From Olivibacter oleidegradans (GTDB lineage: Bacteria; Bacteroidota; Bacteroidia; Sphingobacteriales; Sphingobacteriaceae): a stretch of DNA of 64,000 nucleotides. Below the pieces are notes generated by a model. The model did not search any database, was not told the DNA's origin, and worked only from the letters and a program-made list of their open reading frames with translations. The translations under genes were made by a program, and so were the position numbers. The first letter of the stretch is position 1. Each line of letters opens with the position of its first letter. Location: NCBI RefSeq assembly GCF_042432805.1, contig NZ_JBHLWO010000001.1:1116001-1180000 (forward strand), written 5' to 3'. Of the stretch, positions 25,744-34,308 are shown one piece after another.

Positions 25744-26787
25744 ATGAGTATACAGGAAAAAATTAATCAATATACAGAAGAGATAAACAATTGGACTCCT
25801 CATTCACAACAAGAAGTCGAAAACTATCGACTGAAATTTTTGGTAGCGAAAGGGATCGTCAAAGGATTGTTTGAAGAGTTCAAAAATGTTTCGAGTGAAG
25901 AAAAGCGGCTTTTGGGCAAAGTGTTGAATGAATTTAAACAATTGGCAGAAGCAAGATATGCCGAAACAAAGGATTTATTCGAGGTTTCTGCCGACTCTTC
26001 AAAGGATTCGAAAGAACAGGATTTGACCCTGCCCGGACCTGGTTTTGAAATTGGTACTCGCCATCCTTTGTCCCTTGTACGAAAAGAGATTGTGGAAATC
26101 TTCAAAAAACTTGGTTTCATTGTGGCCGAGGGTCCGGAAATTGAAGATGATTGGCATAATTTTACGGCGCTTAACTTTCCGGAAGAACATCCCGCAAGAG
26201 ACATGCAGGATACCTTCTTTATCAGGAAACAAGAAGGTAATGATATTGCACTCCGTACGCACACTTCATCGGTGCAAGTACGAATGATGGAAAGTGGGAC
26301 TCCTCCTTTCCGTGCTATTATGCCGGGACGTGTCTATAGAAATGAGGCAATATCCGCTCGAGCACATTGTTTTTTCCATCAGATAGAGGGTTTATATATC
26401 GATGAAGGTGTTTCTTTCGCTGATTTAAAACAGACCTTATACCATTTTGTTCAGGAACTTTTTGGTGAAGGAACCAAAGTTCGTTTCCGTCCATCTTATT
26501 TTCCTTTTACGGAACCGTCTGCTGAAATGGACATTTCTTGCACCATTTGCAAAGGAGCGGGATGTAATATGTGTAAATACACTGGTTGGGTTGAAATCCT
26601 AGGATGTGGTATGGTGGATCCGAATGTGTTAACAAACAGTAAGATTGACGCAAAGAAATATACAGGCTTTGCCTTTGGAATGGGCATTGAGCGCATAACT
26701 AACTTGAAGTATGAAATCAAAGACTTGCGTTTGTTTTCTGAAAATGATATACGTTTTTTAAGACAATTTGAAACCGAGACAATTTAA
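25744..26787 (+). CDS. pheS: Phenylalanine--tRNA ligase alpha subunit
   Basis: 347-residue PheS. An N-terminal coiled-coil tRNA-binding region (about 1-85) precedes the class II catalytic core: motif 2 in MPGRVYRNEAISARAHCFFHQIEGL and motif 3 in FAFGMGIERITNLKY near the C-terminus. A conserved cysteine-containing segment CTICKGAGCNMCKYTGW is present. pheT is not next to pheS, as usual in Bacteroidota. ATG at 25744 is taken; the frame is open further up but runs into the promoter. The stop overlaps the next gene by 20 bases. Confidence 0.97.
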   Translation: MSIQEKINQYTEEINNWTPHSQQEVENYRLKFLVAKGIVKGLFEEFKNVSSEEKRLLGKVLNEFKQLAEARYAETKDLFEVSADSSKDSKEQDLTLPGPGFEIGTRHPLSLVRKEIVEIFKKLGFIVAEGPEIEDDWHNFTALNFPEEHPARDMQDTFFIRKQEGNDIALRTHTSSVQVRMMESGTPPFRAIMPGRVYRNEAISARAHCFFHQIEGLYIDEGVSFADLKQTLYHFVQELFGEGTKVRFRPSYFPFTEPSAEMDISCTICKGAGCNMCKYTGWVEILGCGMVDPNVLTNSKIDAKKYTGFAFGMGIERITNLKYEIKDLRLFSENDIRFLRQFETETI

Positions 26788-27199
26788 GACAAAGAGCTTC
26801 CTCTGGAAGATATGTCCGTTGCTGATCTTTATCGTCTGCGGCTGTGGAAAAGACTATTATGGGATTCCTGAGGTGGTTGTTAACCAAACGTTTTCTACCA
26901 CCCAATACCACGAACTGGAGGTGGCGGGAGGCTACGCCGTGTCGGAAACCGGTGGTGTTGCCGGTATAATTGTTTATAATACAGGAAGCGGTTATGTAGC
27001 CTACGATCGTTGCAGTACAGTTAATCCGGAAAAAAAGTGTGCTGTAAATGTGGATGACACCGGTATTATTTTGGTAGATCCATGCAGCGGTGCGAAATAT
27101 GATATCAGAAGCGGTATGCCTTCAAAGGCTCCGGCTGAGCGACCGTTAAAACCTTACCAGGTGAGGAGAGATGGGAATCTTATAAGAGTTATTAATTAA
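26768..27199 (+). CDS. Rieske-fold-like lipoprotein lacking the iron-sulfur ligands
   Basis: 143-residue protein starting at a TTG inside the pheS end; no in-frame ATG exists before the hydrophobic segment. FLWKICPLLIFIVCGCGKD looks like a lipoprotein signal. The body resembles Bacteroidota Rieske-like proteins (GGVAGIIVYNTGSGYVAYDRC, later PLKPYQVRRDGNLIRV), but the usual CxH and CxxH pairs are missing: the equivalents read YDRCSTVNPEKKCAV and VDPCSGAKYD with no histidine. It probably cannot hold a 2Fe-2S cluster. It directly precedes a TetR gene with no gap, so the two may be functionally linked. Confidence 0.7.
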   Translation: MKPRQFKTKSFLWKICPLLIFIVCGCGKDYYGIPEVVVNQTFSTTQYHELEVAGGYAVSETGGVAGIIVYNTGSGYVAYDRCSTVNPEKKCAVNVDDTGIILVDPCSGAKYDIRSGMPSKAPAERPLKPYQVRRDGNLIRVIN

Positions 27200-27775
27200 A
27201 TGGAAGCAGATAAAATTAAAGAAAGTATCAAACGGTCGGCAAAGGATCTCTTCCGACGCTATGGTTATAACAAAACCAGCGTCAATGAGATCGCGAAAAA
27301 GGCTAAAATAGCCAAAGCTACCATTTATAAATACTTCGATAGCAAGGAAATGGTTTTACATGCCATCCTAATGGATTATATTCAGGTCGGCGTAGACGAA
27401 CTCATACATAACCCAAGTACGGCTACCGATCAAGGCACGTATTTAAGTAATCTTATTTTGAAGGTCAGTCGTTTAACCTATACCATCTGTAATGAATTTA
27501 TTGGCTGGGATTTCATTCGAGAGTCGGCCAATGCACAAGAGTATTTAAAAACGCTTTCTGACGATTTGGAGAATTTACTGATCAGTTCTTTTAACGAGAG
27601 CCATATTATTGATCCCGGTATACCTAAAGAAAACTTAGTATTTTTAATTAAGTCGAGCAAAAGTATTGTGTTTTCGTTCGCTTTTACGGCCGTAAGTGTG
27701 GCCGATGTTCGAAAGTATTTTGTTTCCTTTCAAAAAGAGATACTACCTTATTTAGTGAAAGCAACCGTCAGTTAA
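27200..27775 (+). CDS. TetR/AcrR family transcriptional regulator
   Basis: 191-residue TetR-type repressor. The N-terminal DNA-binding helix-turn-helix is clear: AKDLFRRYGYNKTSVNEIAKKAKIAKATIYKYF (about residues 14-46). The C-terminal ligand-binding region is unique. The ATG follows directly after the lipoprotein stop codon, so it is the third gene of the pheS operon. The ligand and targets are unknown. It is 23 kb from the RND pump, so there is no positional reason to link them. Confidence 0.92.
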   Translation: MEADKIKESIKRSAKDLFRRYGYNKTSVNEIAKKAKIAKATIYKYFDSKEMVLHAILMDYIQVGVDELIHNPSTATDQGTYLSNLILKVSRLTYTICNEFIGWDFIRESANAQEYLKTLSDDLENLLISSFNESHIIDPGIPKENLVFLIKSSKSIVFSFAFTAVSVADVRKYFVSFQKEILPYLVKATVS

Positions 27776-27820
27776 CCCTTACTCGGTACTTTTAGGACTT
27801 AGATTCTTCGTTTTAAGGCA

Positions 27821-29515
27821 TCAATTTTTTGATATGCGAGGTATTATAGCCTGGATTAAGGTGGCAAAGAACATGACCGAGACACAACCGACTAAATTAA
27901 GCCATAAAAAGGCCATCATATCTGCGCGCCAACAAATAATGACTAAAATTTCGGCAAAAATAGCAGCAATGAAGGTCGCAGTTCCCTTCGCGCGTTTCAT
28001 ATAAAAGGCAACAATAAATATGCCCAAGATGGTGCCGTAAAATAAGGACCCCAGAATATTGACCGCTTCAAGGAGATTACCAAGACGATTGGCATATAGT
28101 GCAATGATAATCGTAAATATACCCCAAAATAAGGTCATAAGCCTCGACACGTTTAGATAATTACTGGCACTGCCATCCCGATGAATAAATCGTTTGTAGA
28201 TGTCAATAACAGATGTTGATGCCAGCGAATTGAGCGCACTCGCGGTTGATCCCATCGAAGCTAAAAAAACAATGGCTATTAAGATGCCTACGAGCCCTTT
28301 GGGAAGCTTTTCCGTGACGAAATTAAGAAAGATATAATTGTTATCATTCGTATCTGCTTTCGGGTCATTCTTTTGCATGAGGCGGGTTAGTTCTTCCCTG
28401 ATTTCGGTCGTTTTTTGGTTGGCGCTATGTAAATCTTTTCTGATGTCGGCAATTTCAGCATCAGAATGCGTGTCCAACGCGTTGCTCAATTTATTGATTA
28501 AACGATGTTTCTCTTGAAAAACCGTATTGAATTGCTCTTTGATCTGCTGTAATTCAGATTGATAGGGACTTTTTTCAATTTTGTTTAATTCCAGTTTATT
28601 AAAGAAAATAGGGGGCTGATTGTACTGATAGTAGGCAAAAACGAGGACGCCGATCATTAATATCAGAAATTGAAGCGGAACTTTAACAAGGCCATTCATT
28701 AGTAGACCCAGTCGACTATCGCGTATCGAGGAGCCGGTCAGGTAGCGTCCAACCTGACTTTGATCGGTGCCAAAATAAGACAATTGTAAAAAAAAACCGC
28801 CTATTAAACCGCTCCACAAAGTATATTGGTTATTCCAGTCGAAAGAGAAATCAATCGCATTGGCTCTCCCGGATTTTCCCGCTATATGCAGGGCTTTTAC
28901 CAAACCGATATCGGATGGTAATAGGTGGACAACCATTACACCCGCTGAAAGCAAGCCGATAAAGATGATACCCATCTGCAGCAGTTGGGTATAAGAGACG
29001 GCCTTCGTTCCTCCCCATACCGTATACATCACCACCAAGCAGCCAATGAACAAGGTCGTATAAGTAGCATCTATCTGCAAAATGCTCGAAAGGATAACAG
29101 AAGGAGCATAAATGGTAATGCCGGTGGATACACCGCGCTGTATAAGGAACAGAAATGCAGTGAAGACACGTGTTTTTACGTCGAATCTTTTTTCCAGGTA
29201 TTCATAGGCGGTAAAGACCCGCATTCGGTGAAAAATAGGGACAAAAGTGATGCTCAGTACGATCATCGCCAAGGGTACGCCGAAGTAGAACTGTGCAAAG
29301 CTCATACCCGAGGAATAAGCAAGTCCGGGAGCTGAAAGGAACGTAATGGCACTGGCTTGTGTAGCCATTACGGAGAAGCCTATATGATACCAAGGAAGTG
29401 TTTTATTCCCTAATAGATAGCCATCAATATTGCTGCTGCCACGGCTCTTATATACGCCGTAGACAACAATCAGCAACAGCGTGCTGAAAAGTACGATCCA
29501 ATCGATTAAACTCAT
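27821..29515 (-). CDS. Sodium:solute symporter with a cytoplasmic/loop coiled-coil insertion
   Basis: 564-residue SSS-family transporter, about thirteen membrane helices, using Na+ to bring in a sugar, amino acid or similar solute. The first helices carry IGFSVMATQASAITFLSAPGLAYSSG with the Na+-site serines/threonines. About residues 290-385 form a charged helical insertion (QQIKEQFNTVFQEKHRLINKL, DIRKDLHSANQKTTEIREEL) absent from standard SSS proteins. The start ATGA overlaps the stop of the 44-residue gene. It is the last gene of the rdgB / PIG-L operon and is likely the uptake step for a product of PIG-L. Confidence 0.88.
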   Translation of the reverse strand: MSLIDWIVLFSTLLLIVVYGVYKSRGSSNIDGYLLGNKTLPWYHIGFSVMATQASAITFLSAPGLAYSSGMSFAQFYFGVPLAMIVLSITFVPIFHRMRVFTAYEYLEKRFDVKTRVFTAFLFLIQRGVSTGITIYAPSVILSSILQIDATYTTLFIGCLVVMYTVWGGTKAVSYTQLLQMGIIFIGLLSAGVMVVHLLPSDIGLVKALHIAGKSGRANAIDFSFDWNNQYTLWSGLIGGFFLQLSYFGTDQSQVGRYLTGSSIRDSRLGLLMNGLVKVPLQFLILMIGVLVFAYYQYNQPPIFFNKLELNKIEKSPYQSELQQIKEQFNTVFQEKHRLINKLSNALDTHSDAEIADIRKDLHSANQKTTEIREELTRLMQKNDPKADTNDNNYIFLNFVTEKLPKGLVGILIAIVFLASMGSTASALNSLASTSVIDIYKRFIHRDGSASNYLNVSRLMTLFWGIFTIIIALYANRLGNLLEAVNILGSLFYGTILGIFIVAFYMKRAKGTATFIAAIFAEILVIICWRADMMAFLWLNLVGCVSVMFFATLIQAIIPRISKN

Positions 29516-29646
29516 TCAAAAGTTATTTTGAATAAGTAAAACAATAGAATCAGCGCAAATAGCCAAATCAACACTATCCAGTAGAATTGATGCCAGCTAT
29601 TTACAAAAGGGGGGAGGCCTTTATCTTTAGGCAGGTTCTTCCTCAC
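29512..29646 (-). CDS. 44-residue single-pass membrane microprotein
   Basis: Small gene with a GTG start inside the end of the 64-residue gene and a TGA stop overlapping the symporter ATG (ATGA). It encodes a charged N-terminus MRKNLPKDKGLPPF, then one hydrophobic helix WIVLIWLFALILLFYLF and a short tail ITFE. Four-base overlap with the symporter suggests coupled translation. It may be an accessory subunit of the symporter, as small single-pass proteins of other transporters are; this is inference. Real because of its position, overlap pattern and composition; not proven. Confidence 0.6.
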   Translation of the reverse strand: MRKNLPKDKGLPPFVNSWHQFYWIVLIWLFALILLFYLFKITFE

Positions 29647-29821
29647 TTCTGCGCTTTACTAAAGCATTCAAGAAAAACATAGCGATAAACAGACCAATAA
29701 CCAATCCGCCTACTACACCCCAAAAAGATTCGGCGCAATAGCCTCCGGTTAAAGCGCCAAAAAAAGCACCGATAAGATAGAATAAAGAGTCTGTGTTGAT
29801 TTTCTTTTCTTGATTTTCCAT
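29627..29821 (-). CDS. 64-residue two-helix membrane protein
   Basis: Small membrane protein beginning MENQEKKINTDSLFYLIGAFFGALTGGY. Two hydrophobic segments, LFYLIGAFFGALTGGY and VVGGLVIGLFIAMFFL, are separated by a short turn and followed by a charged tail KRRSEEEPA. It starts two bases after the PIG-L stop and overlaps the next microprotein by 20 bases. It resembles no family I can name. Its position between the deacetylase and the symporter suggests an accessory role in the same membrane process. Confidence 0.75.
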   Translation of the reverse strand: MENQEKKINTDSLFYLIGAFFGALTGGYCAESFWGVVGGLVIGLFIAMFFLNALVKRRSEEEPA

Positions 29822-29823
29822 GT

Positions 29824-32316
29824 TTAATTGTTTTCTTTTGCGAGCAAATTTACAAATAATCTATAAGCACCGGGCACTCCTGCCGGTAATTCTCTGAAAA
29901 AAGAAAGAGATGTGTAAACATATTTACCTTTTCCATACTTTGCTACTAAAAGTGACCCTTTGCTCTCTGCTTCACCCGAGTCATTCATAGCCAAAGGTAA
30001 TTGGTAATGACTATCGGTATTGGATGCAAAGTATAACCCCCGTTCTTGTATCCAGCCTTCGAAGTCGTCCGCCGTTATTTTGTTGGGATATTGAAGAATG
30101 GGATGTTGCGGTTCGATGAGGCGAACCGGTGCATTTTCGTTAGTAACACGCTCTCTGGTGATAGTAAAGGGGTATGGACCAATTTGGGTGGTTTTCAGTC
30201 CGCCACTTACATTATATTGTTCTACAAGCGTACCGCCATTTTTTACATAATCCAGTAGTTTGGGTTGTATATAACGGATACGATCATTCACGTTATAGAT
30301 TCTAATCCCTGTAATAATGGCATCGTATTGTTGAAGATCTTGATGCATAATATCGTTTTCGGATAAAACATCCATCTGTAACCCTATCTCACGCAATGAT
30401 GCGGCAACGAGGTCACCGGCTCCAGGTAAATAGCCAATGCGCTTGGCAGATACCCCGGTCTCAATTTTACTTAAACGAGCACTTGCCGGCGGAAACCAGT
30501 TGATTCGTGGAATGTGGTCGTAGCGAATGGTCCGTATCGATTTCGCTATTTCATTTTGGCCATTTCTATAACGAACCTCGAAAGAGAGAGAGTCGTTCAT
30601 GGAAGCGTTAGATGATGGATAAATGGTTGCTAGTTTAACCAATTCGTCGTCTTTTTCTTCCAAATCGACCGAAAAGGATGCCGGTTCCATCCGCCAGCCT
30701 TGCGGAAGCACGGGCGTAATATCCGCTTGGCTGTGATGACCGTTAGACGTAAAAGAGACCTCGATTTGCTTTGGTTCATTTCCATTAAAAATGATCGCTT
30801 TTTGATTGAGATTGACGGTCAGGGGGGGTGCTATAACAATCGGATTATTTACCTCACCACGTACGGGATCATTATATGAATAGGTGACGGGAAAAATATA
30901 GTCTATTTCTTTTCCTTCGATAGACAAGGTGGCAATTACCTGTGGAAGAAGATTGCCGGCTTCCGGTTTCCCAATGAGCTTTTGATCTTTTACCGTAAAT
31001 GAACCTAGTTGATGCGGAAAGGCTAACCAGTAGGGTTGCGTAATTGTTTTTGCTTCAAAGGTGGTTTTTATTTGTTGCGGCTGATTATACGATAAATTGG
31101 TTGTACTGCTTAAAAAAGACTCGGTTTGATCACCGTTTTTTAGTGCCAAAAGCGAAACAGATAACCCGGGTTTTTGTACCACCAAATGAGTGCTCGCGTG
31201 AACAGTTTCACCGAGCGCGTATTTTTCGTCATCGGCTAAGCAGGCGCCCCAGATCCCTGCACAATCCAAAATAAGCCCTTTTACTTCTTTTATTTTTTGA
31301 AGAGCCCAATAATTATTTCCCAAGCCCTCTAGCTCGGTAAGAAGTTCCGTAAGCTTTTTAATAGAATATTCGGGATGCGCTAAATTGTAATGCTCTTGTA
31401 ACTGCTGCACCAATTCTTGTACTTTTCTCGAAGCGGGAACTCTCGACCAGCTGGTATTGATGTCGTCGAATAAACTTTTCCGGGGAGGGGTGCCTCCTAA
31501 ACTTTCAAAATATTCATACATTTCGCCTCTTTGAGCGGTGGTGCCAAAGCCCTGACTTTTGTGGTTGGTTCGACTGATAGCGGCAATCTCACCGTAGGTT
31601 CTGCCAATAAAGGAATTGTATTGTCCTAAATCTTCTCGAAATTGTCCTTCCTTAATTGTATTCGCGCTGCCAAAATTATAGGTGTTCCAGAGAATTCGAG
31701 TGGTCTTCCAAGGTTTTACATATTTTAGCTGCTCCGGAAAACGAGATGGATCTGCGGCAGCTTTAAAGGCCTCCTGTGCTAAGAGAGACGAGGCTTGGTG
31801 ATGTCCATGTCCCGCTCTTGGGTCGCCCGGAAATCGAGTTATAATAACATCAGGTTGAAAGTTCCGGATTACCCAAACAGCATCTGCCAAAATTTTTTCT
31901 TTATTCCATATTTGAAAAGTCTCGTCAAAAGTTTTGGAAAAACCGAAATCGTTGGCTGTCGAGAAAAATTGTTCTCCGCCATCGTCCCTTCTCGCCGCTA
32001 ATAGCTCTTGAGTCCGTACCAAACCAAGCTCTTCGGCTTGTTCGGTACCAATAAGGTTTTGTCCGCCGTCGCCGCGTGTTAACGACAAGTAACCGGTTCG
32101 ATAAAGCCGTTCATTTGCTAGCCAGCCGATCAGCCGTGTATTTTCATCATCAGGATGTGCTGCAAAGTAAAGCACACTGCCCAGCGTGTTTAATTTTTGG
32201 ATTCGCAATCTGATAGATGCAGCGTTATTAGTGGATGCGTTCTGTGCCAACAAGGGTTGGACAAATAGCGTAATCAAACTAATAATAAGCAGGGGAAGCA
32301 ATTGTCTACGAGGCAT
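29824..32316 (-). CDS. Secreted PIG-L family deacetylase with GATase-like C-terminal domain
   Basis: 830-residue exported protein (signal LLIISLITLFVQPLLAQNA). Residues about 40-230 are a PIG-L/LmbE zinc N-deacetylase: AAHPDDENTR supplies the metal ligands and RAGHGHHQAS the second motif. The middle is beta-sandwich-like. The last ~220 residues resemble a class I glutamine-amidotransferase-like domain (YLPGAGDLVAASLREIG, GKGKYVYTSLSFFRELPAG) without a visible catalytic triad. It starts ten bases after rdgB. With the downstream symporter, it suggests removal of an acetyl group from an external amino-sugar followed by uptake. Confidence 0.85.
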   Translation of the reverse strand: MPRRQLLPLLIISLITLFVQPLLAQNASTNNAASIRLRIQKLNTLGSVLYFAAHPDDENTRLIGWLANERLYRTGYLSLTRGDGGQNLIGTEQAEELGLVRTQELLAARRDDGGEQFFSTANDFGFSKTFDETFQIWNKEKILADAVWVIRNFQPDVIITRFPGDPRAGHGHHQASSLLAQEAFKAAADPSRFPEQLKYVKPWKTTRILWNTYNFGSANTIKEGQFREDLGQYNSFIGRTYGEIAAISRTNHKSQGFGTTAQRGEMYEYFESLGGTPPRKSLFDDINTSWSRVPASRKVQELVQQLQEHYNLAHPEYSIKKLTELLTELEGLGNNYWALQKIKEVKGLILDCAGIWGACLADDEKYALGETVHASTHLVVQKPGLSVSLLALKNGDQTESFLSSTTNLSYNQPQQIKTTFEAKTITQPYWLAFPHQLGSFTVKDQKLIGKPEAGNLLPQVIATLSIEGKEIDYIFPVTYSYNDPVRGEVNNPIVIAPPLTVNLNQKAIIFNGNEPKQIEVSFTSNGHHSQADITPVLPQGWRMEPASFSVDLEEKDDELVKLATIYPSSNASMNDSLSFEVRYRNGQNEIAKSIRTIRYDHIPRINWFPPASARLSKIETGVSAKRIGYLPGAGDLVAASLREIGLQMDVLSENDIMHQDLQQYDAIITGIRIYNVNDRIRYIQPKLLDYVKNGGTLVEQYNVSGGLKTTQIGPYPFTITRERVTNENAPVRLIEPQHPILQYPNKITADDFEGWIQERGLYFASNTDSHYQLPLAMNDSGEAESKGSLLVAKYGKGKYVYTSLSFFRELPAGVPGAYRLFVNLLAKENN

Positions 32317-32326
32317 ACGGCAATGT

Positions 32327-32911
32327 TTAACGATTCTTGAGAAAGGTAACTAATTTCTGTATGGCGACCGCCCGATGGCTGATCTGATTTTTTTCGTCGG
32401 CCGACATTTCCGCAAAAGTTTTTATGTAGCCATCCGGAATAAAAATTGGGTCGTATCCAAATCCTCTTAATCCAATACGTTCCTGTGTAATCGAGCCCTT
32501 AACAATACCTTCAAAGAAATGGTGCTCTCCTCCCAATCGCAAGGAAATAACGGTTCTGAACTGCGCTTTCCGATTGGTTTTGTCAGCTAATTTGGATAAT
32601 AGCAAGTCGATGTTTTTTTCCATGTCTCTCGAACCACTATAGCGAGCGGAGTAAACACCCGGTTCTCCGTTTAGCGCTTCCACCTCCAGCCCGGAATCGT
32701 CCGCAAAGCAATCGCGGGCATAATTACTTAGGATGTATTCACTTTTAAGCGAAGCATTGCCTTCAAAGGTGTCGGCGGTTTCCGGGATATCGACCTCACA
32801 CTGTATTTCTGATAAGGATTGAATGGAGAATAGACCTTTCACCATTGCTTGAACTTCTTCCAGTTTATGTTTATTGTTCGTTGCAAAAACCAGTTGTTGC
32901 ATATCTTCCAT
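32327..32911 (-). CDS. rdgB: Non-canonical purine NTP pyrophosphatase
   Basis: 194-residue RdgB/HAM1 protein that hydrolyses ITP, dITP and XTP to protect DNA and RNA. Signatures include FATNNKHKLEEVQAMV at the N-terminus, FADDSGLEVEALNGEPGVYSARYSG and GFGYDPIFIPDGYIKTFAEMS. Length is normal. ATG at 32911 gives MEDMQQLVFATNN; 32902 is an alternative. It lies in an operon with a hypothetical gene before it (19-base gap) and PIG-L after it. Confidence 0.95.
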   Translation of the reverse strand: MEDMQQLVFATNNKHKLEEVQAMVKGLFSIQSLSEIQCEVDIPETADTFEGNASLKSEYILSNYARDCFADDSGLEVEALNGEPGVYSARYSGSRDMEKNIDLLLSKLADKTNRKAQFRTVISLRLGGEHHFFEGIVKGSITQERIGLRGFGYDPIFIPDGYIKTFAEMSADEKNQISHRAVAIQKLVTFLKNR

Positions 32912-32930
32912 GTGTTAAAATTGCTTGTGT

Positions 32931-33431
32931 TTAAAAGGCTTTTACGGCTTGCCAAAAGAGCTTCTTCTTATTTGTATCTGTTAACATTTCCTCAAAAGAA
33001 TAGGTGTAAAGTAATTCGATGGATTGTTGAGAAGACGCTATATTAAGAGATAAGCCATCTATGCCTACTTTAGCGGGTGATGGTCCGGCGAATATAATCC
33101 GTTGAGGATCAAAATAACTACATAGGTCTTCAAAATTTACGCCCGCTTCTATTTGAGCAAGATTCAGAACCGCCACATCATCCAGTGCAAGACCTAAAGC
33201 GTGTAATGTTTTGGTAAAGGCATCCAAGGCCGCCGGTGAGAAATGCCCTTCGGTCATATTTTCTACCAAATAGAGAATACGGCTTTTATTGGCTCCAAGA
33301 ACGTTGAAAGTTGGGCGATCAATATTTGGTGATTGCTCGGTTGCTGCAGGAAAGTCAGCTTCGAAATCGAAGAGCAAATCATCCAGTAGGTAACGTAAAG
33401 CGAAAGGATTGGTAGTATTCAACTGCGTCAT
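32931..33431 (-). CDS. Conserved hypothetical protein
   Basis: 166-residue soluble protein starting MTQLNTTNPFALRYLLDDLLFDFEADFP. It contains the segments FNVLGANKSRILYLVEN and AVLNLAQIEAGVNFEDLCSYFDPQRIIFAG, which look like a small alpha/beta fold. I do not recognise a named family. ATG at 33431 is preferred because a TAAGTTTG promoter box lies 52 bases upstream and would overlap a start at 33485. It is the first gene of the rdgB / PIG-L / symporter operon. Confidence 0.75.
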   Translation of the reverse strand: MTQLNTTNPFALRYLLDDLLFDFEADFPAATEQSPNIDRPTFNVLGANKSRILYLVENMTEGHFSPAALDAFTKTLHALGLALDDVAVLNLAQIEAGVNFEDLCSYFDPQRIIFAGPSPAKVGIDGLSLNIASSQQSIELLYTYSFEEMLTDTNKKKLFWQAVKAF

Positions 33432-33482
33432 AGTACGATTGTGGTAAACCCAAACGAAAATAGAAGAATCTACACCGAGATG

Positions 33483-33490
33483 CAAACTTA
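33483..33490 (-). promoter_or_regulatory. -7 box of the rdgB / PIG-L operon promoter
   Basis: Reading leftwards, TAAGTTTG followed by C, as at the prfA, xseA, pheS and tRNA-Arg promoters. It lies 52 bases upstream of the first operon ATG. A clear -33 TTG was not found. Confidence 0.55.
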
Positions 33491-33505
33491 GCGAGCGAAT
33501 TCTAG

Positions 33506-34204
33506 TTATGAAACGGGTTTTTTACCTTTCTTTAAGAATTCCAGTAGATTACTGTTCGTGTTTTTTTTATGAAACCACTCGGATCGCTCAAATAGCCAAA
33601 TAAGATGCAACGCGAAAAAAGTGCCAATCAGCGATCCTGCTAACAGGTCTTTGAAAAAGTGCTGAGATAGATATACACGTGATAGGGCTACCAAGAGAGC
33701 AATCAAAAAGAACCAGGGTTGGCGTCTTTGGCTGACAAAGATGTAAGATAAAGTGATGGTAAGTGAAAATATACAGGTGGTATGGCCGGAAGGGAAACTA
33801 AGTGAGTTTTGTAAGACATAATCTTTAATGGTATAAATCGCTTCTCCGTGCTCAAAAAAAACAGCTGGTCGTGGGTGCTTAACAATCATCTTTATTACCT
33901 GCGTAAAGAAACCGGTATAGAGCATAGTAGATACCAATAAAAATGAGTGACGCCAATTAATGAAAAGGAAAATAAAAGCTATAGCCACTGTAACGGGCCA
34001 GTCACCCAAATGCGTAATGAGCATAAAAATCTGATCGGCCATGGGGTCATGTAGACGATTGACCCATAAGAATAGCTCGGCTTGCGAATAAATAAGCGAG
34101 CACGTGATACCAATTAGCTGAAAGCAAACTAGTAATAAAATAAATACGGGGAATTGCTTTAAAAATGTTAGATAACTGTATTCGTAAGAGGCCGATGTAT
34201 TCAT
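33506..34204 (-). CDS. PAP2 family phosphatase, membrane-bound
   Basis: 232-residue membrane phosphatase with about six helices. All three PAP2 motifs are present in order: KMIVKHPRP (KX6RP), SFPSGHTT (PSGH, near residues 135-140) and SRVYLSQHFFKD (SRX5HX3D, near 180-190). Enzymes of this type dephosphorylate phosphatidate, undecaprenyl or PG phosphates at the outer face of the inner membrane. The substrate here is unknown. It starts upstream of the rdgB operon on the same strand with a 74-base gap. Confidence 0.9.
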   Translation of the reverse strand: MNTSASYEYSYLTFLKQFPVFILLLVCFQLIGITCSLIYSQAELFLWVNRLHDPMADQIFMLITHLGDWPVTVAIAFIFLFINWRHSFLLVSTMLYTGFFTQVIKMIVKHPRPAVFFEHGEAIYTIKDYVLQNSLSFPSGHTTCIFSLTITLSYIFVSQRRQPWFFLIALLVALSRVYLSQHFFKDLLAGSLIGTFFALHLIWLFERSEWFHKKNTNSNLLEFLKKGKKPVS

Positions 34205-34308
34205 TTTTTTATGCTTAACATTTCAAACATAATGAAAATGTTTATGTTTTTGCAAGCAGCAACTTGTTACTTAGGCAGCCATTTTTAACGTACAATAGCT
34301 TGTAATAT

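Noticed and set aside
27200..27775. TetR protein as repressor of the RND pump
   Set aside because: The genes are 23 kb apart with no shared operator seen.
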